From Aquatica leii (taxonomy: Eukaryota > Arthropoda > Insecta > Coleoptera > Lampyridae), in assembly GCA_035610365.1 (NCBI GenBank), contig CM069436.1, positions 90,087,912 through 90,151,911 of the forward strand: a stretch of 64,000 bases of DNA, written 5' to 3'. A program made the translations under genes and the position numbers. The notes under the pieces were generated by a model. It had not been told where the DNA came from, made no database searches, and worked only from the letters and a program-made list of their open reading frames with translations. Below, in pieces: positions 46,151 to 56,376 of this stretch. Each line of letters starts with the position of its first letter. Positions within the stretch are counted from its first letter, which is position 1.

Positions 46151-47010
46151 ATGTCGTCGCGAAAGTGTAAATATGATGCTGATGCATTTTGTTATATATG
46201 TGGGCAATTTATTAAAGTTTGAGATGTAAAATACGAATTAAATACCTCTTACGTTCTCTGTGAAGCCTACGAGCATATTTCGACTGTCATGTTCGGAACT
46301 TACACAAATCATGGGCTCCACATGTTGCTTGTAGTTATTGTAAAAGATGTTTGGAAGGCAAGCAAATTTTATTTAAATGGTGAATTAAATATAATAAACA
46401 TATTAATTTCTATTTCTATATTTTAGGTTGATATCGAGGTGAGAAAAGGTCTATGAAATTTGCAATATCAAGAATCTGGCGAGAACTAAAAGACCACGTT
46501 AACGACTGCTGCTTTTGCATTGTAAATCCGAGTAAAAGACGTAGAGGTAAAAATGCAAAACCTATCAAATATCCTGATTTGGAATCTTCTTCTGCTCCAG
46601 TCGCACCTGAGCTGACAGGATCAGTACCTGAGCCACCAAAAAAATTATCGCAAAAAAGTAGCTCGTTCTCATAAAAGTAATTTTGATAACGAGTTTTTAC
46701 CGATACCAGAACAACCAAAAAATCATTTCATCACTACAGAAGATTTTAATGATTTGATTTGAAATTTAAATTTGCCAAAAAGTAAAGCAGAGCGTTTAGG
46801 TCTTTGCTTAAAACAGTGGAATTTGCTTGATGATAATATCACGGATCAACGTAGTAGACATGAAACATTCTCAACATTTTTCACAAAAGGATGGACTTTG
46901 TTTTTGCAATGACATAACAGGTATGTTCGAAGAAATTGGCATACCTTCTGTTCCTAGTGAATGGCGTTTATTCATTGACAGCTCTACAAAAATTCCTCTC
47001 CACTTTGTGT
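46151..47010 (+). pseudogene. Pseudogene of a repetitive insect protein family (MSSRKC type)
   Basis: Starts MSSRKCKYDADAFCYICGQF, a start I recognise from a large, uncharacterised family of proteins annotated many times in insect genomes. It continues in pieces: the WRELKDHVNDCCFCIVNPS block (46475-46535) with paired cysteines, KPIKYPDLESSSAPVAPELT, then NLPKSKAERLGLCLKQWNLL (46768-46830), and EWRLFIDSSTKIPLH (46955-47000), in the family's usual order. There are several stops and frame changes, and the C-terminal half is missing: it is cut off by the LINE to the right. Function unknown; high copy number suggests the family travels with a mobile element. Confidence 0.65.
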
Positions 47011-47978
47011 TGTTCTCGGATGTTTATATTTCGTATTCTATCCGTTCTTACAAGGCCGCAACTTTTCCTCCAGTACTGCATCTCTGTTGCCAACAGGCGG
47101 GACGAATTGTTCTTCCTCAGCTGCTATGTTTCTGCGCTGTAGGTGATCACACTTTGTACTAGGGCCGAGTACATTCTCTTTTTGGTATTATTTGATGTTT
47201 TCTTGCTACATAGTATGTCGTTTAAGGATCGTGTGACCATCCTGCCTTTATTTATTCTACAATTTACTTCTTCTTCGCTATCTCCTTTTTTGTTTATGAT
47301 TATTCCTAGGTATTTGTAGCTTTCGACGCCTTTGAGGGTCATTGTTCCCAGTTGCAGGTCTTCAATTTTGTCATTCCCTAATACCAAATACTCCGATTTG
47401 TTAATATTAATCTTCAGTCCGGCTTTCTGGTAGTATTTGTTTACTTTTCTAACCATATAACTGAGGTCGTTCGCTTATTCGACTATTACTACTTGGTCGT
47501 CCGCGAAGAAGAGAGTATACAGTTTATCATCACCGACCTGCAGTTCCTTTATTCTGCATTGGCGTCTTCATTTCTCCAATATTCTTTCCAAATATATAGT
47601 AAAGAGTATAGGGGATAACCCACAGCCCTGCCTAAGCCCTTTATTTACGTGGAAGCTTTGCGAGAACTGATTTCTTAGTCGTATCCTCGTAGTGTTGTCC
47701 TTGTAGAGATTCCTCGTCGCATTTATTACGTAGGGTTTATATTGAAATTTGTCAATTCATTAAAAAGGTTTGCAATAGGTACGCTATCGTAGGCCTTTTC
47801 TAAGTTAATAAAACACATATGCACTTCTCTGCCCTTCTCCGAGCGCTTTTCTACTACTTGTTGTATTGTAAAGATGTTGTCCACTGACCTTCAAGCCCTG
47901 AAACCACATTGCTCGTCTCCTATTCTTCCCTTTATGTCCTCTTCTATGAGAATTTTCAAAACTTTGCTGTATAACCTT

Positions 47979-47987
47979 CCCATTGAT
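47979..47987. repeat. 9-bp target duplication of the TIR element (left)
   Basis: CCCATTGAT, repeated exactly at 52131-52139. When one copy is removed the LINE reads straight through (NYRGISVTSS then MGRLYSKVL), confirming it as the target site. Confidence 0.9.
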
Positions 47988-48151
47988 GTGTCTGTGAAGT
48001 TAACACGACATTCTATAAATACAAAAAAAATAAGAAGAGTTCCAATAGCACTTTTCATAGTTCTACAGTTCCTGATAAAAATTAAAAAAAGTTCCGCATT
48101 TCTCACCTTAAAAAAATTAAATTGTAAAAATGTCGTGCTAACTTCGCAAAT

Positions 48152-50530
48152 ACAGCCACAAAGAATAAGGTTTCGGCGAAGATATAATTTCAAGAAGGCG
48201 AACTGGCAACGCTTTACAAAGATGCTAGATGAGAAAGTTCAAAATATAAATCCGATCGCGGAAGACTACGAACTCTTCGTGAAGGCAGTCAAAACATGTT
48301 CCCGAGCTACAATCCCCCAAGGATGCAAAACAAACTACATACAGGGAATAACTACAGAAACCGCCCCCCTCTTGGAAGAATACTACAACCTATTCCAAAG
48401 AGACCCGTTCAGCCAGGAAACCATAACTAAAGGGCAACAAGTCGTCTCCCAGATTGCAGAAGCCAAAAGAGAACGATGGATAAACCTAATAGAAGATCTA
48501 GATAGGGGAGAAGTAGTCAAAAAGCCTGGTCACTGCTTAAACGTCTGGCCAACGACCCAACAAAGACTACAACACAAACGAACGTGCGAGCTGATCAAAT
48601 CGCCCACCAGCTAATAAAGAATGGCAAAATCGTAGGATCCCACAAGCTCGAAAAGGAGAAGATTCGGAGACAACCCGACCAAGAGACCAAAGAACTGTCT
48701 GAACCTTTCAACCTAGAGGAAATAAACAAGGCAATTAGTCGATGCAAAAGCGGTAAAGCAGCTGGCCTTGATGACATCAGAGTAGAGCAAATCAAAAATT
48801 TCGGCATACAAACAAGGAAATGGTTGGTGGACCTAATGAACAATTGCTCGAGATCTGCAATCCTACCAAAATATGGAGGAAAGCCCGAGTCATAGCCTTT
48901 CTGAAACCGGGAAAAGATAAGGAGGACCCCAAGAGCTACAGACCAATCTCCTTGCTCTGCCACCTGTACAAGACCCTCGAAAGAATGATCCTCAACAGAC
49001 TTATGGATGCCATCGAACCCTATCTAATTCCGCAACAAGCTGGCTTTAGAACCGGTAAAAGCAGCTCCTCCCAAATCCTGAAACTTACCCAGCACATCGA
49101 GGATGGGTACGAAGACCGAAAAATCACTGGAGCCGTCTTCGTAGACCTGACGGCGGCATATGATACTGTCAACCACAGAATACTCCTGAAGAAAGTATAT
49201 AACATGACGAAAGACTTTAACCTTATGCGCCTAATCCAGAACCTGCTCCAAAATCGCAGGTTTTTGTAGAGTTCCAAGGAGGAAGAAGCCGCTGGAGAGC
49301 GCAGAGAAACGGACTGCCCCAAGGAAGCGTCCTGGCCCCAACGCTTTTCAACATCTACACTAATGATCAGCCCTTGCCAGCGGGTACGCAAAGCTTCATC
49401 TATGCCGATGACTGCGCCATCACCGCCCAGGCTAAAAGTTTTGAGGGCGTCGAAGAGAAGCTGTCCGAAGCCCTTGCTGAACTTGGCTCCTACTATAAGA
49501 AGAATCATCTTAAGCCAAATCCGGCTAAAACACAAACATGTGCCTTCCACCTAAACAATAAGCAAGCCTCGAGAAAACCGCAGATCCTATGGGAACAAAC
49601 CGTTCTGGAACATTGTCCCACACCTAAATACTTGGGAGTAACCCTGGACCGGACACTAACCTATAAGAAACATTGCCACAACACAAAACTAAAAGTCTCC
49701 GCCAGAAACAACATCATTCGAAAACTTACATCTACCTCATGGGGTGCAAAACCACAAGTTCTTCGAACCAGTGCCATGGCTCTAAGCTACTCGGCAGCCG
49801 AGTACGCATGTCCCGTGTGGTATAGATCGTGTCATGCCGGCCAGGTGGATGTGGCTCTGAACAAAACTTGCCGTACAATAACAGGCTGTCTAAGACCGAC
49901 ACCGACCGAAAAATTATACTGCCTAGCCGGCATTGCACCCCCCGATATAAGACGCGAGGTGGCGGCTAGGAAGAAAAAGCAGAAGGCCGCCACATCTGCA
50001 GCACACCCCCTATTTGGTCTTCAGCCCGCCCATAAACGGCTCAAATCAAGGAAAAGTTTCCTACGTACCACCGAGGAACTCACACAAACAGCCCAACAGA
50101 CTAGAAAAACCCTCTGGAGAACACGCTGCCACCTTAGCGAAGATTGGATGACCCCCACCGAAGACCTCCCACCGGGGCATAAAGAAAACTGGGGAAAATG
50201 GAAGGCTTTGCATAGACTTCGTGCGGGTGTAACGAGATGTAAAGTAAATAAAATAAAATGGGGCTTCCCCTGCGAGTCCCCCCTATGTGAGTGTGGAGAA
50301 GAAGAGACCACAACACATCTCATGGAATGCCGACTATGCCCAGCCACCTGCACAATGGAGGATCTGGTAAACGCAACACCTAATGCGCTCGACGTGGCCA
50401 ATTACTGGTCCAAACATGTGTGATATTTGTATGTGTATATACTTTGTATGTTGTATTGTTCCATATACTTGATATATTATATTAATTTTACCCTTTTTTC
50501 GATGCTTCTGACACGAATAAATAAATAAAT
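48152..50530 (+). mobile_element. Jockey-type LINE, 5'-truncated, inside the TIR element
   Basis: Flanked by a perfect 12-bp target duplication AACTTCGCAAAT (48140-48151 and 50531-50542) and ending in a TAAATAAATAAAT tail, both hallmarks of LINE insertion. It begins inside the protein, before reverse transcriptase (FKKANWQRFTKMLDEKVQN), so the endonuclease is missing. The coding pieces lie at 48180-48560, 48584-48895, 48820-49269 and 49374-50423. It is fairly young judging by the intact duplication and long frames. Confidence 0.9.
48180..50423 (+). pseudogene. Jockey-type LINE reverse transcriptase ORF2 remnant
   Basis: Order of blocks: linker with SRATIPQGCKTNYI, KSGKAAGLDDIRVEQIKNFG (48755-48815), ARVIAFLKPGKDKEDPKSYR and PISLLCHLYKTLERMILNR (48890-49000), QQAGFRTGKSS, GAVFVDLTAAYDTVNHR (catalytic aspartate, near 49145), NGLPQGSVLAPTLFNIYTND (near 49310), SFIYADDCAITAQAK (catalytic YADD, near 49400), YLGVTLDRTLTYKKH, and the C-terminal ITGCLRPTPTEKLYCLAG and cysteine-rich CECGEEETTTHLMECRLC (50285-50340). 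Frame changes occur near 48570, 48860 and a stop at 49269. The last frame (49374-50423, 349 codons) is open to the natural stop. Confidence 0.9.
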
Positions 50531-50785
50531 AACTTCGCAAATCTAGCACGACACCCTTCTCTCTAAAGAGTTTTGAATAGTTCCGGTCAAATTTAAGTAT
50601 ATATGTGTAATTTTAGATCACTATTTTAACAATTAACAATTTTTAATAAATTTCTAATATTCAGGCTCAGCACGACACCTTCTTTTCTAAAGTACTGAGG
50701 CGCGTTGAAAATTACTATTTTTGACAAAAGTTTTAAATAGTTCCGGTCAAGTTAAGTATATATGTGTAATTTTAGATCACTATTT

Positions 50786-51505
50786 GAGGGTTCCCAGCGA
50801 TCTGGAAAACCGGGAAATGTCAGGGAATAAAAAATAGTCAGGGAAATCATGGAAAAGTCAGGGAAAACATGCAATTGTTTCACGAAGTCAGGGAAATTTT
50901 TCAATTTTGCAAATTTTATGTGACCCCTCCCCTCATTATATTTATCTCTATTTTGCTTGTCACATAAACAGTTTCATTCGCGAAGATTGCTAATCGAAAT
51001 CAACTTCTGTATTTATTTATTTCTCAAATTAATTTGTTTATGGCGGGATTTATAACTGGTGTAAGTTTTATTTTTCTGCTTATAAGCATGTTTTTTTATG
51101 CATCTCAAAGCAAAATATGTCCACAAATGTTGCTGAATTTGTGTAATACTACGCATCGTTTGTTTGTGACACTAATACCAAAGAAAACTAATACGATTAG
51201 AGTAGAAACTTTTTAGTTATAGTTATTTTTAACCACTTTGAGAATTCATTGTCAAAAAATCAAAAGTTTTTAAATGCTTTTTTTCTCTTTGTCAGTTTTG
51301 CATATAATTTAACTTATATTGTTTATTATTGTTTTGTACGTTCATTTAATAAAATTAATAATAAGAAGGTTCCAATTACTATTTTGAAACTACCATATTA
51401 TATAGCTACGATACTAGTAAAACACCTGGAAAAATTAAAGATTTAGTCAGGGAAAACCGGGAAAAAGTCAAGAAATTTGATTTTATTAACTTGCTGGGAA
51501 CCCTG
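50786..51505. mobile_element. MITE with AGGGTTCCCAGC ends
   Basis: A 720-bp element with 12-bp inverted ends (AGGGTTCCCAGC at 50787 and its reverse at 51504), flanked by TATTT on both sides (50781-50785 and 51506-51510). The copy of the same TIR-element sequence at 50610-50640 lacks it, which shows the empty site. Near both ends the words GTCAGGGAAA and ACCGGGAAA recur at least six times. The two short frames inside (51034-51216, 51249-51446) are not recognised. No transposase. Superfamily unclear: ends look hAT-like, but the apparent duplication is 5 bp. Confidence 0.7.
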
Positions 51506-51536
51506 TATTTTAACAATTAACAATTTTTAATATTCA

Positions 51537-51850
51537 GGCACAGCATGACATTTTTACAAAATGTCGTGCCAAAGTTGGAACTTTTTGTTAAAATGTCTCT
51601 AAAGCATAGAACTCTTATAGAACTGTGTTAAATTACTATTAAAATTGCGGAAAATCATCAGGACGACACATTATCACAAAATGTCGTGCCAAACGTAATT
51701 TTTTAAAACTGTTTAAAAAATAGTAATCAGTTGGAACGTTTCTTTAAAATGTTTCTAATGCGTAGAACTTTTATAGAACTGTGTAAAATTTCTATTAAAA
51801 CTGCGGAAAATCATCAGCACGACACATTTTCACAAAATGTCGTGCTTGAA
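51537..51850. repeat. Three small hairpins with GCACGACA/TGTCGTGC
   Basis: Within the TIR element, near 51541-51571, 51661-51691 and 51819-51848, the word GCACGACA (or a close variant) and its reverse TGTCGTGC lie about 8-12 bases apart and can fold back. The third, AGCACGACACATTTTC then ACAAAATGTCGTGCT, is nearly perfect. Single copies of the word also occur at 48131 and 50545. They may be the element's internal subterminal repeats. Confidence 0.6.
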
Positions 51851-52211
51851 TATTAGAAATTTATTCAAAATAGTTAATTATTAATATAGTGATCTAAAAT
51901 TATATTTATATACTTAACTTGACCGAAACTATTCAGAACTCTTGTCAAAAATAGTAATTTTCAACGCGTTTTAGTACTTTAGAGAGGGGCGTGTCGTGCT
52001 AGATTTGCGAAGTTATTACGACATTTTTACAATTTCGTTTTTCTAAGGTAAGAAATGCGAAACTTTCTTTAATTTTTATCAGAAACTATAGAACTATGAA
52101 AAGTGATATTGGAACTAACTTCACAGACACCCCATTGATGATGTGACGGAAATTCCGCGATAGTTGGCAGGATTATTTTTTGAGCTTTTCTTATGTATGG
52201 GCATGGTATAC

Positions 52212-52604
52212 TAGATAATAGCGAAGGTTTCCACGGCCGGAGTCTAAACTAAGATAAGAACGTCTTCCAGGTTTGGACCGTGTCAATGTTGTAACCGAAA
52301 TAATCAACTTGTGAACCAAGCCAGATTCTAAATTTCTATGGAGTTTAGAATCTGGCTTGGTTCACAAGTTGATTACTTAACTCTGTAGTGGTTCTTTGTT
52401 AGATTTTCATTTGCTTTTTTAAGTTTATCGTTTTCTTTCTTACCTTCTCTGAGTTTAGAATCTGGCTTGGTTCACAAGTTGATTACCTAACTTGTGAGAA
52501 GTGTTTAGTTAGATTTCGGTTGCTTGTTTGAGTTGGGCGAAACGTTGGCAACTTCGGTTACAACATTGACACGGTCCAAACCCGGAAGACGTTCTTATCT
52601 TAGT
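52212..52604. mobile_element. Fold-back insert, possibly Penelope-type tail
   Basis: A 393-bp insert with the 9-bp flanking repeat ATGGTATAC (52203-52211 and 52605-52613) in the outer LINE. Its outer arms are inverted: CTAAGATAAGAACGTCTTCC (near 52249) against its reverse near 52583-52603, continuing through GGTTTGGACCGTGTCAATG and GTTGTAACCGAA. Inside, one inverted and two direct copies of TTAGAATCTGGCTTGGTTC occur (52303-52337 inverted; near 52345 and 52453 direct). GCGAAACGTTGGC near 52537 recalls the 3' half of the hammerhead motif, but the CTGANGA half was not found. Confidence 0.65.
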
Positions 52605-52970
52605 ATGGTATACGATGTCCTCCACTCTTCTAAGTTCAAAATAGCTTTTCCATTACAATATATTAATCAGTGAAATCGCGCAAGATTTATTCAATCATTT
52701 CCTGGTTTTATTTATAACTCTCCACGCTTCAGAGCTTTTGGATCCCCCAACGTAATGCTCGATATAATCACACTTGTCAATCAAAATTTTATTCCACCTT
52801 TGTGGATTTTCTAGTTTCACTTTCCGGTTCATTCTTTTATAAGTTTGGTAGCTGTGTTGGGCCCTGTTGCTCAGCCATAATTTGTACAGTCGTTTTTTTT
52901 CCTCGATTTTGATTGCAATGTTTCCATCCCACCAGTATGGTTTTCCGGGTGTTTTCTTCTTGGTTAACCC

Positions 52971-53615
52971 TCACGCTTCCTTTGCCGCTTCCTTTATGAA
53001 TGCTTTTATATGTTCATATTCTTCTTCCACTGTCCTTCTCAAGGTTTTTATCTTCTGTTCTACTCTTCTTCGATACAGGTATGCAATGCTTTCTTCATAT
53101 AGACTTTGAAGATTGAACCGTTCTTCCGTTGTTTGTCCTATATTCTCATTCTCTTCCCTGTTGTTATTGCTTCCTCGATAAGGTAAATATACCGTAGAAG
53201 TAAGTAGATGATGATTCGAGCCACAGTCATATCCTCTTTTTACTCTGACATCTAGAACTTTCAGGCGCGTTTTTTGCTTTATCACGAAATAGTCAATTAT
53301 TGACTTAATATCTCTGGTATGTTGGTACCACGTGTACTTATGCATGTCTTTGTGTTTGAAGAAACTGTTTGAAATTCTCATTTCATATTCCTCGCATAGA
53401 TTTATAAGCCTTTGACCATTGTCGTTTCGTACATTTTTTCCAAATCGACCGATTACTAGATTGTTCGCTTTACTTCCTACTCGACTGTTCAGATCTCTTG
53501 TTAAAACTATTTCATGGCTGACACAACAATTGATATATTGAATAACATCTAATATAGTTGGCATACTATCATAGCTTTCTTTTGTGTTTTTGGTTAAACC
53601 CAAATCTCGTATCAA
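52971..53615 (-). pseudogene. LINE endonuclease domain (EEP/APE fold)
   Basis: A 214-codon frame with the apurinic-like endonuclease signatures LTRDLNSRVGSK (usually GDLN), NDNGQRLINLCEEYEM, HKYTWYQHTRDIKSIIDYFV and GYDCGSNHHLL (usually SDHHL). The changes at GDLN and SDH suggest the enzyme was already inactive. It belongs to the LINE whose reverse transcriptase lies to the left. Confidence 0.8.
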
Positions 53616-53640
53616 GTCATTAGGTAATATCTGATTGAGT

Positions 53641-56376
53641 AATGAAATGTGGTTCGTTACAAAATCGTTTTAAAATGACAAATTTTAAACATCGTTTATA
53701 TCTTGATCATCAATAGAATTTGCACAAAAAATTGAATGCATTGAAGTTAGAAGCCCACAATCAGTTTTTTTCAACGATTTTCTTACAAATGAAATCTCTG
53801 GATACGTTACTTTGTGTTTATCCCTATTTGAAAACTCTTTTACAAATCAGAAGTAACAGTCCGTAACGTAATTTGTTGCTTTATACCAAATCATCAACCT
53901 TTGTGACAAGATTTTAGATTAATTTTTGTTTTTATTCCAAATTGCTATATATAACATTTTTGAATTAATTCATTTAAAGGGTTCCTTTGCGATTGTGTAA
54001 CATAATGCACAACCATAACAAAAAATTTTGTACGGTTTTCCATTCTTGAAAATCATATATAACACTTGTTGAACATTGCTTCAAACTTATCACGTATAAA
54101 TTATAGAAGTTTGACAGAATAGCCGCAATTTTTAAGTTTTACGTTAATTTAGTGCAAACAAATAAAACTATTATTTTGAAAATGTGACGTAGTTTATATT
54201 TGTCTGTCGATAGCCAAAAAATTATAGTTTATATGTTTAAAACAACGCAAAACACTAAAACTTTAGATTGTTAAGTCAGTTATAAAAATCATTCATGTCC
54301 ACTAGTGATAATTTAAGAGTGTTGATCAATTTGAGAAATAAGGAATTATAACGCTAATAGAATCAAAGTATCAAAGTGATACTTTATTCAACTTTATAAA
54401 CAATTTTTACACACCTAATTTAAAAATTTTTGTTTATGATTCGTTTTCAAAAAATTAGATTTAAAATTCATTTATTATTAAACTGGGAGCATTTGCTAAA
54501 AACACATTTAAATTTAGCATAATAACAGCACTTTTTGTAATTACTTGGAATTATATATAATTTTTTTTTAAATTGTAATTACAGATAGGTATGAAACTTT
54601 AAATTTGTATCAAACTCTAAAAAAGCTCAAATTATATATTTTTTTGCAAATAAATTCGAAGAAACCATCTAATTGGATAATGTAATTAGAGTTATTGTCT
54701 TATAAATTGCGTTTATTAATCAAATCTAATTTGAACAAAATTAAATAAATAATTAGTTTGTTTTGGTGCTAAACAGGAAGCAATTTACTATTGAAAACGT
54801 TTAAGTATGTATTATTAACACTAAAATAGAGACAGTTTTATAGGAGAATTATTACAAGTTTAAATAGTACAAATATTATAATTATAATTAATGGTACTAG
54901 TTTCTTTTAACAATATCAAAATAATTGCTTTCAAACTAAAAAAATGTACATAGTATTATTCAATTAAAAATTATTACTTGTAAAAGTTAAAAATTAATAA
55001 CCAAAAACACACTTACCGTAAAAATGTGTATTTTTTTATAATATCCAGTATCGTATATATAGTAAAAATATTTAAAATTTGTCCTAATTTTACTTAGCCA
55101 AACTTATTGTTACTGAAAGTATATACGTAAAAATTTAAAGTAATTTAAAAGTAAAAAAAATTTATAACTACCAAAACTAACAGTTTTTGATTAAAAAAAA
55201 TTACTTTTGCTGCATTAAACAAAAAATACAAAGAAACACTCAATAAGCTTAATATTAAATAAAGTAAAAACATTTCAAAGAATAATTTTTTTGTAAACAT
55301 AAATAAAGCTATCGCAAAGAAATATTTTTGCATTCAGTATAATCTAAGATCACTTTCGTTGGATCAAAGAAGTCTTACTGTGTACTAAACCAATGTTGTT
55401 ACAGAAGGAATACATTTACATTTTCGACTCAGTAAATACCTTTACAATTTAGTCATTAAACTCTATTGTTAAAATAAACGTGAAAAATAAGTAAATTCAT
55501 AAATTGGAATCGAATTTTATTTAAACTATAACACTAAAGCAAATACGTTTAGATACATTTTTAAACTTAAACTTAGTAAAAGTTTTTTTTAAAATTTTTG
55601 TATTTATTTTAAACTAGATTGTTTTAACTGAATTAAATTGAATAAAATAAATATAATGCTCAATTTGTTCACGTGATGTTATTGTAAGTCTGTCAAAGAA
55701 AAACACCGCGCTTGTGTTATTGGAAAACTTTATTGTAAACCATTCTTTGTCTAGAAATATAGGCATCAAACTTCTTAAGATGACAGATCAATTTGAATAA
55801 GTTATCAAAAGTTACCTTGACTTCATTTATTCAACTTTTTGTTAATTTTTTATTATTTTTAAAGATTAATAAGTATTTTTTAGACATAATTTCATTAGAT
55901 TCCATTGAACCAATCTAGCAAAATTTATTAATTTCTACGTATTTTGATTGAACACAATAAACAGTGCAAGCTCAAAAAAATCTTATTTTTCTTTAAATAT
56001 ACTATTATTTAATAAAAGATATTAAAAATTGTCACTTGACCTAAAAAGCATTAAAACGAATATTGATTATAGAGGATTATGGCTTGTTTTTTATCAACTC
56101 AATAAATAGTAAAGTATTACACACTTAAAATAAATTTTGTTTTAACGACAACCGTTTCCTTTATAGAAACATCACTTCTATAATGTTTTTTTTTTCAAAA
56201 AAAAACTGTCTTTAGTTTATAAGTAGCTCAGATAATTTTTACGGTTAGTAGTAGTTTAAATTACCTAAACAAAACTTGTGTTTTTGTTTATGTTTTATGT
56301 ATAATAAATTGAAAACAAATTGCGGGGTTTATATAATAAATTCACATATTTTGCTTAATTTTGTTTGCTTTTTTGT
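53641..56376. other. Very AT-rich stretch, no gene recognised
   Basis: About 2.7 kb of AT-rich DNA with only chance-length frames. No RNA gene or repeat family could be named. Confidence 0.45.

Larger units (their letters stand above)
47988..52130. mobile_element. Fold-back / Mutator-like TIR element, non-autonomous
   Basis: A terminal-inverted-repeat element whose ends share GTGTCTGTGAAGTTA exactly and stay inverted-similar for well over 150 bases (47988-48151 with the reverse of 52010-52130). The similarity then continues through 50543-50785 against the reverse of 51880-52010. A 9-bp target duplication CCCATTGAT flanks it. Long inverted arms and a 9-bp duplication fit Mutator-like or fold-back elements. 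No transposase is present. The left arm contains a tandem duplication of about 200 bp (near 50543-50785). A jockey-type LINE (48152-50530) and a MITE (50786-51505) have inserted into it, so its own length is only about 1 kb. Confidence 0.75.
47120..53640 (-). mobile_element. APE-type LINE (minus), host of a nested stack
   Basis: The outermost layer of the nest. From right to left on the minus strand: endonuclease (52971-53615), linker (52614-52970: AEQQGP, KNEPESET), then after the insert at 52212-52604 the RT entry MPIHKKSSKNNPANYRGIS (about 52150-52202). RT continues on the far side of the TIR element with MGRLYSKVLKILIEEDIKGR and IGDEQCGFRA (47890-47985), AYDSVPIANLF, GLRQGCGLSPILFTIYL, catalytic FFADDQVVIVE (near 47485) and the C-terminal frame 47124-47456 (INKSEYLVLGN, YKYLGIIINKKG). 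Several stops and frameshifts. Clade not settled. Confidence 0.8.

Noticed and set aside
47874-48614. A 246-codon plus-strand open frame
   Set aside because: It crosses the boundary between the minus-strand LINE, the TIR element and the jockey-type LINE; only the part after about 48180 is real LINE coding sequence.
52525-52560. A seventh hammerhead motif in the fold-back insert
   Set aside because: Only the GAAACGTT half is present; no CTGANGA box with a pairing helix could be found upstream.
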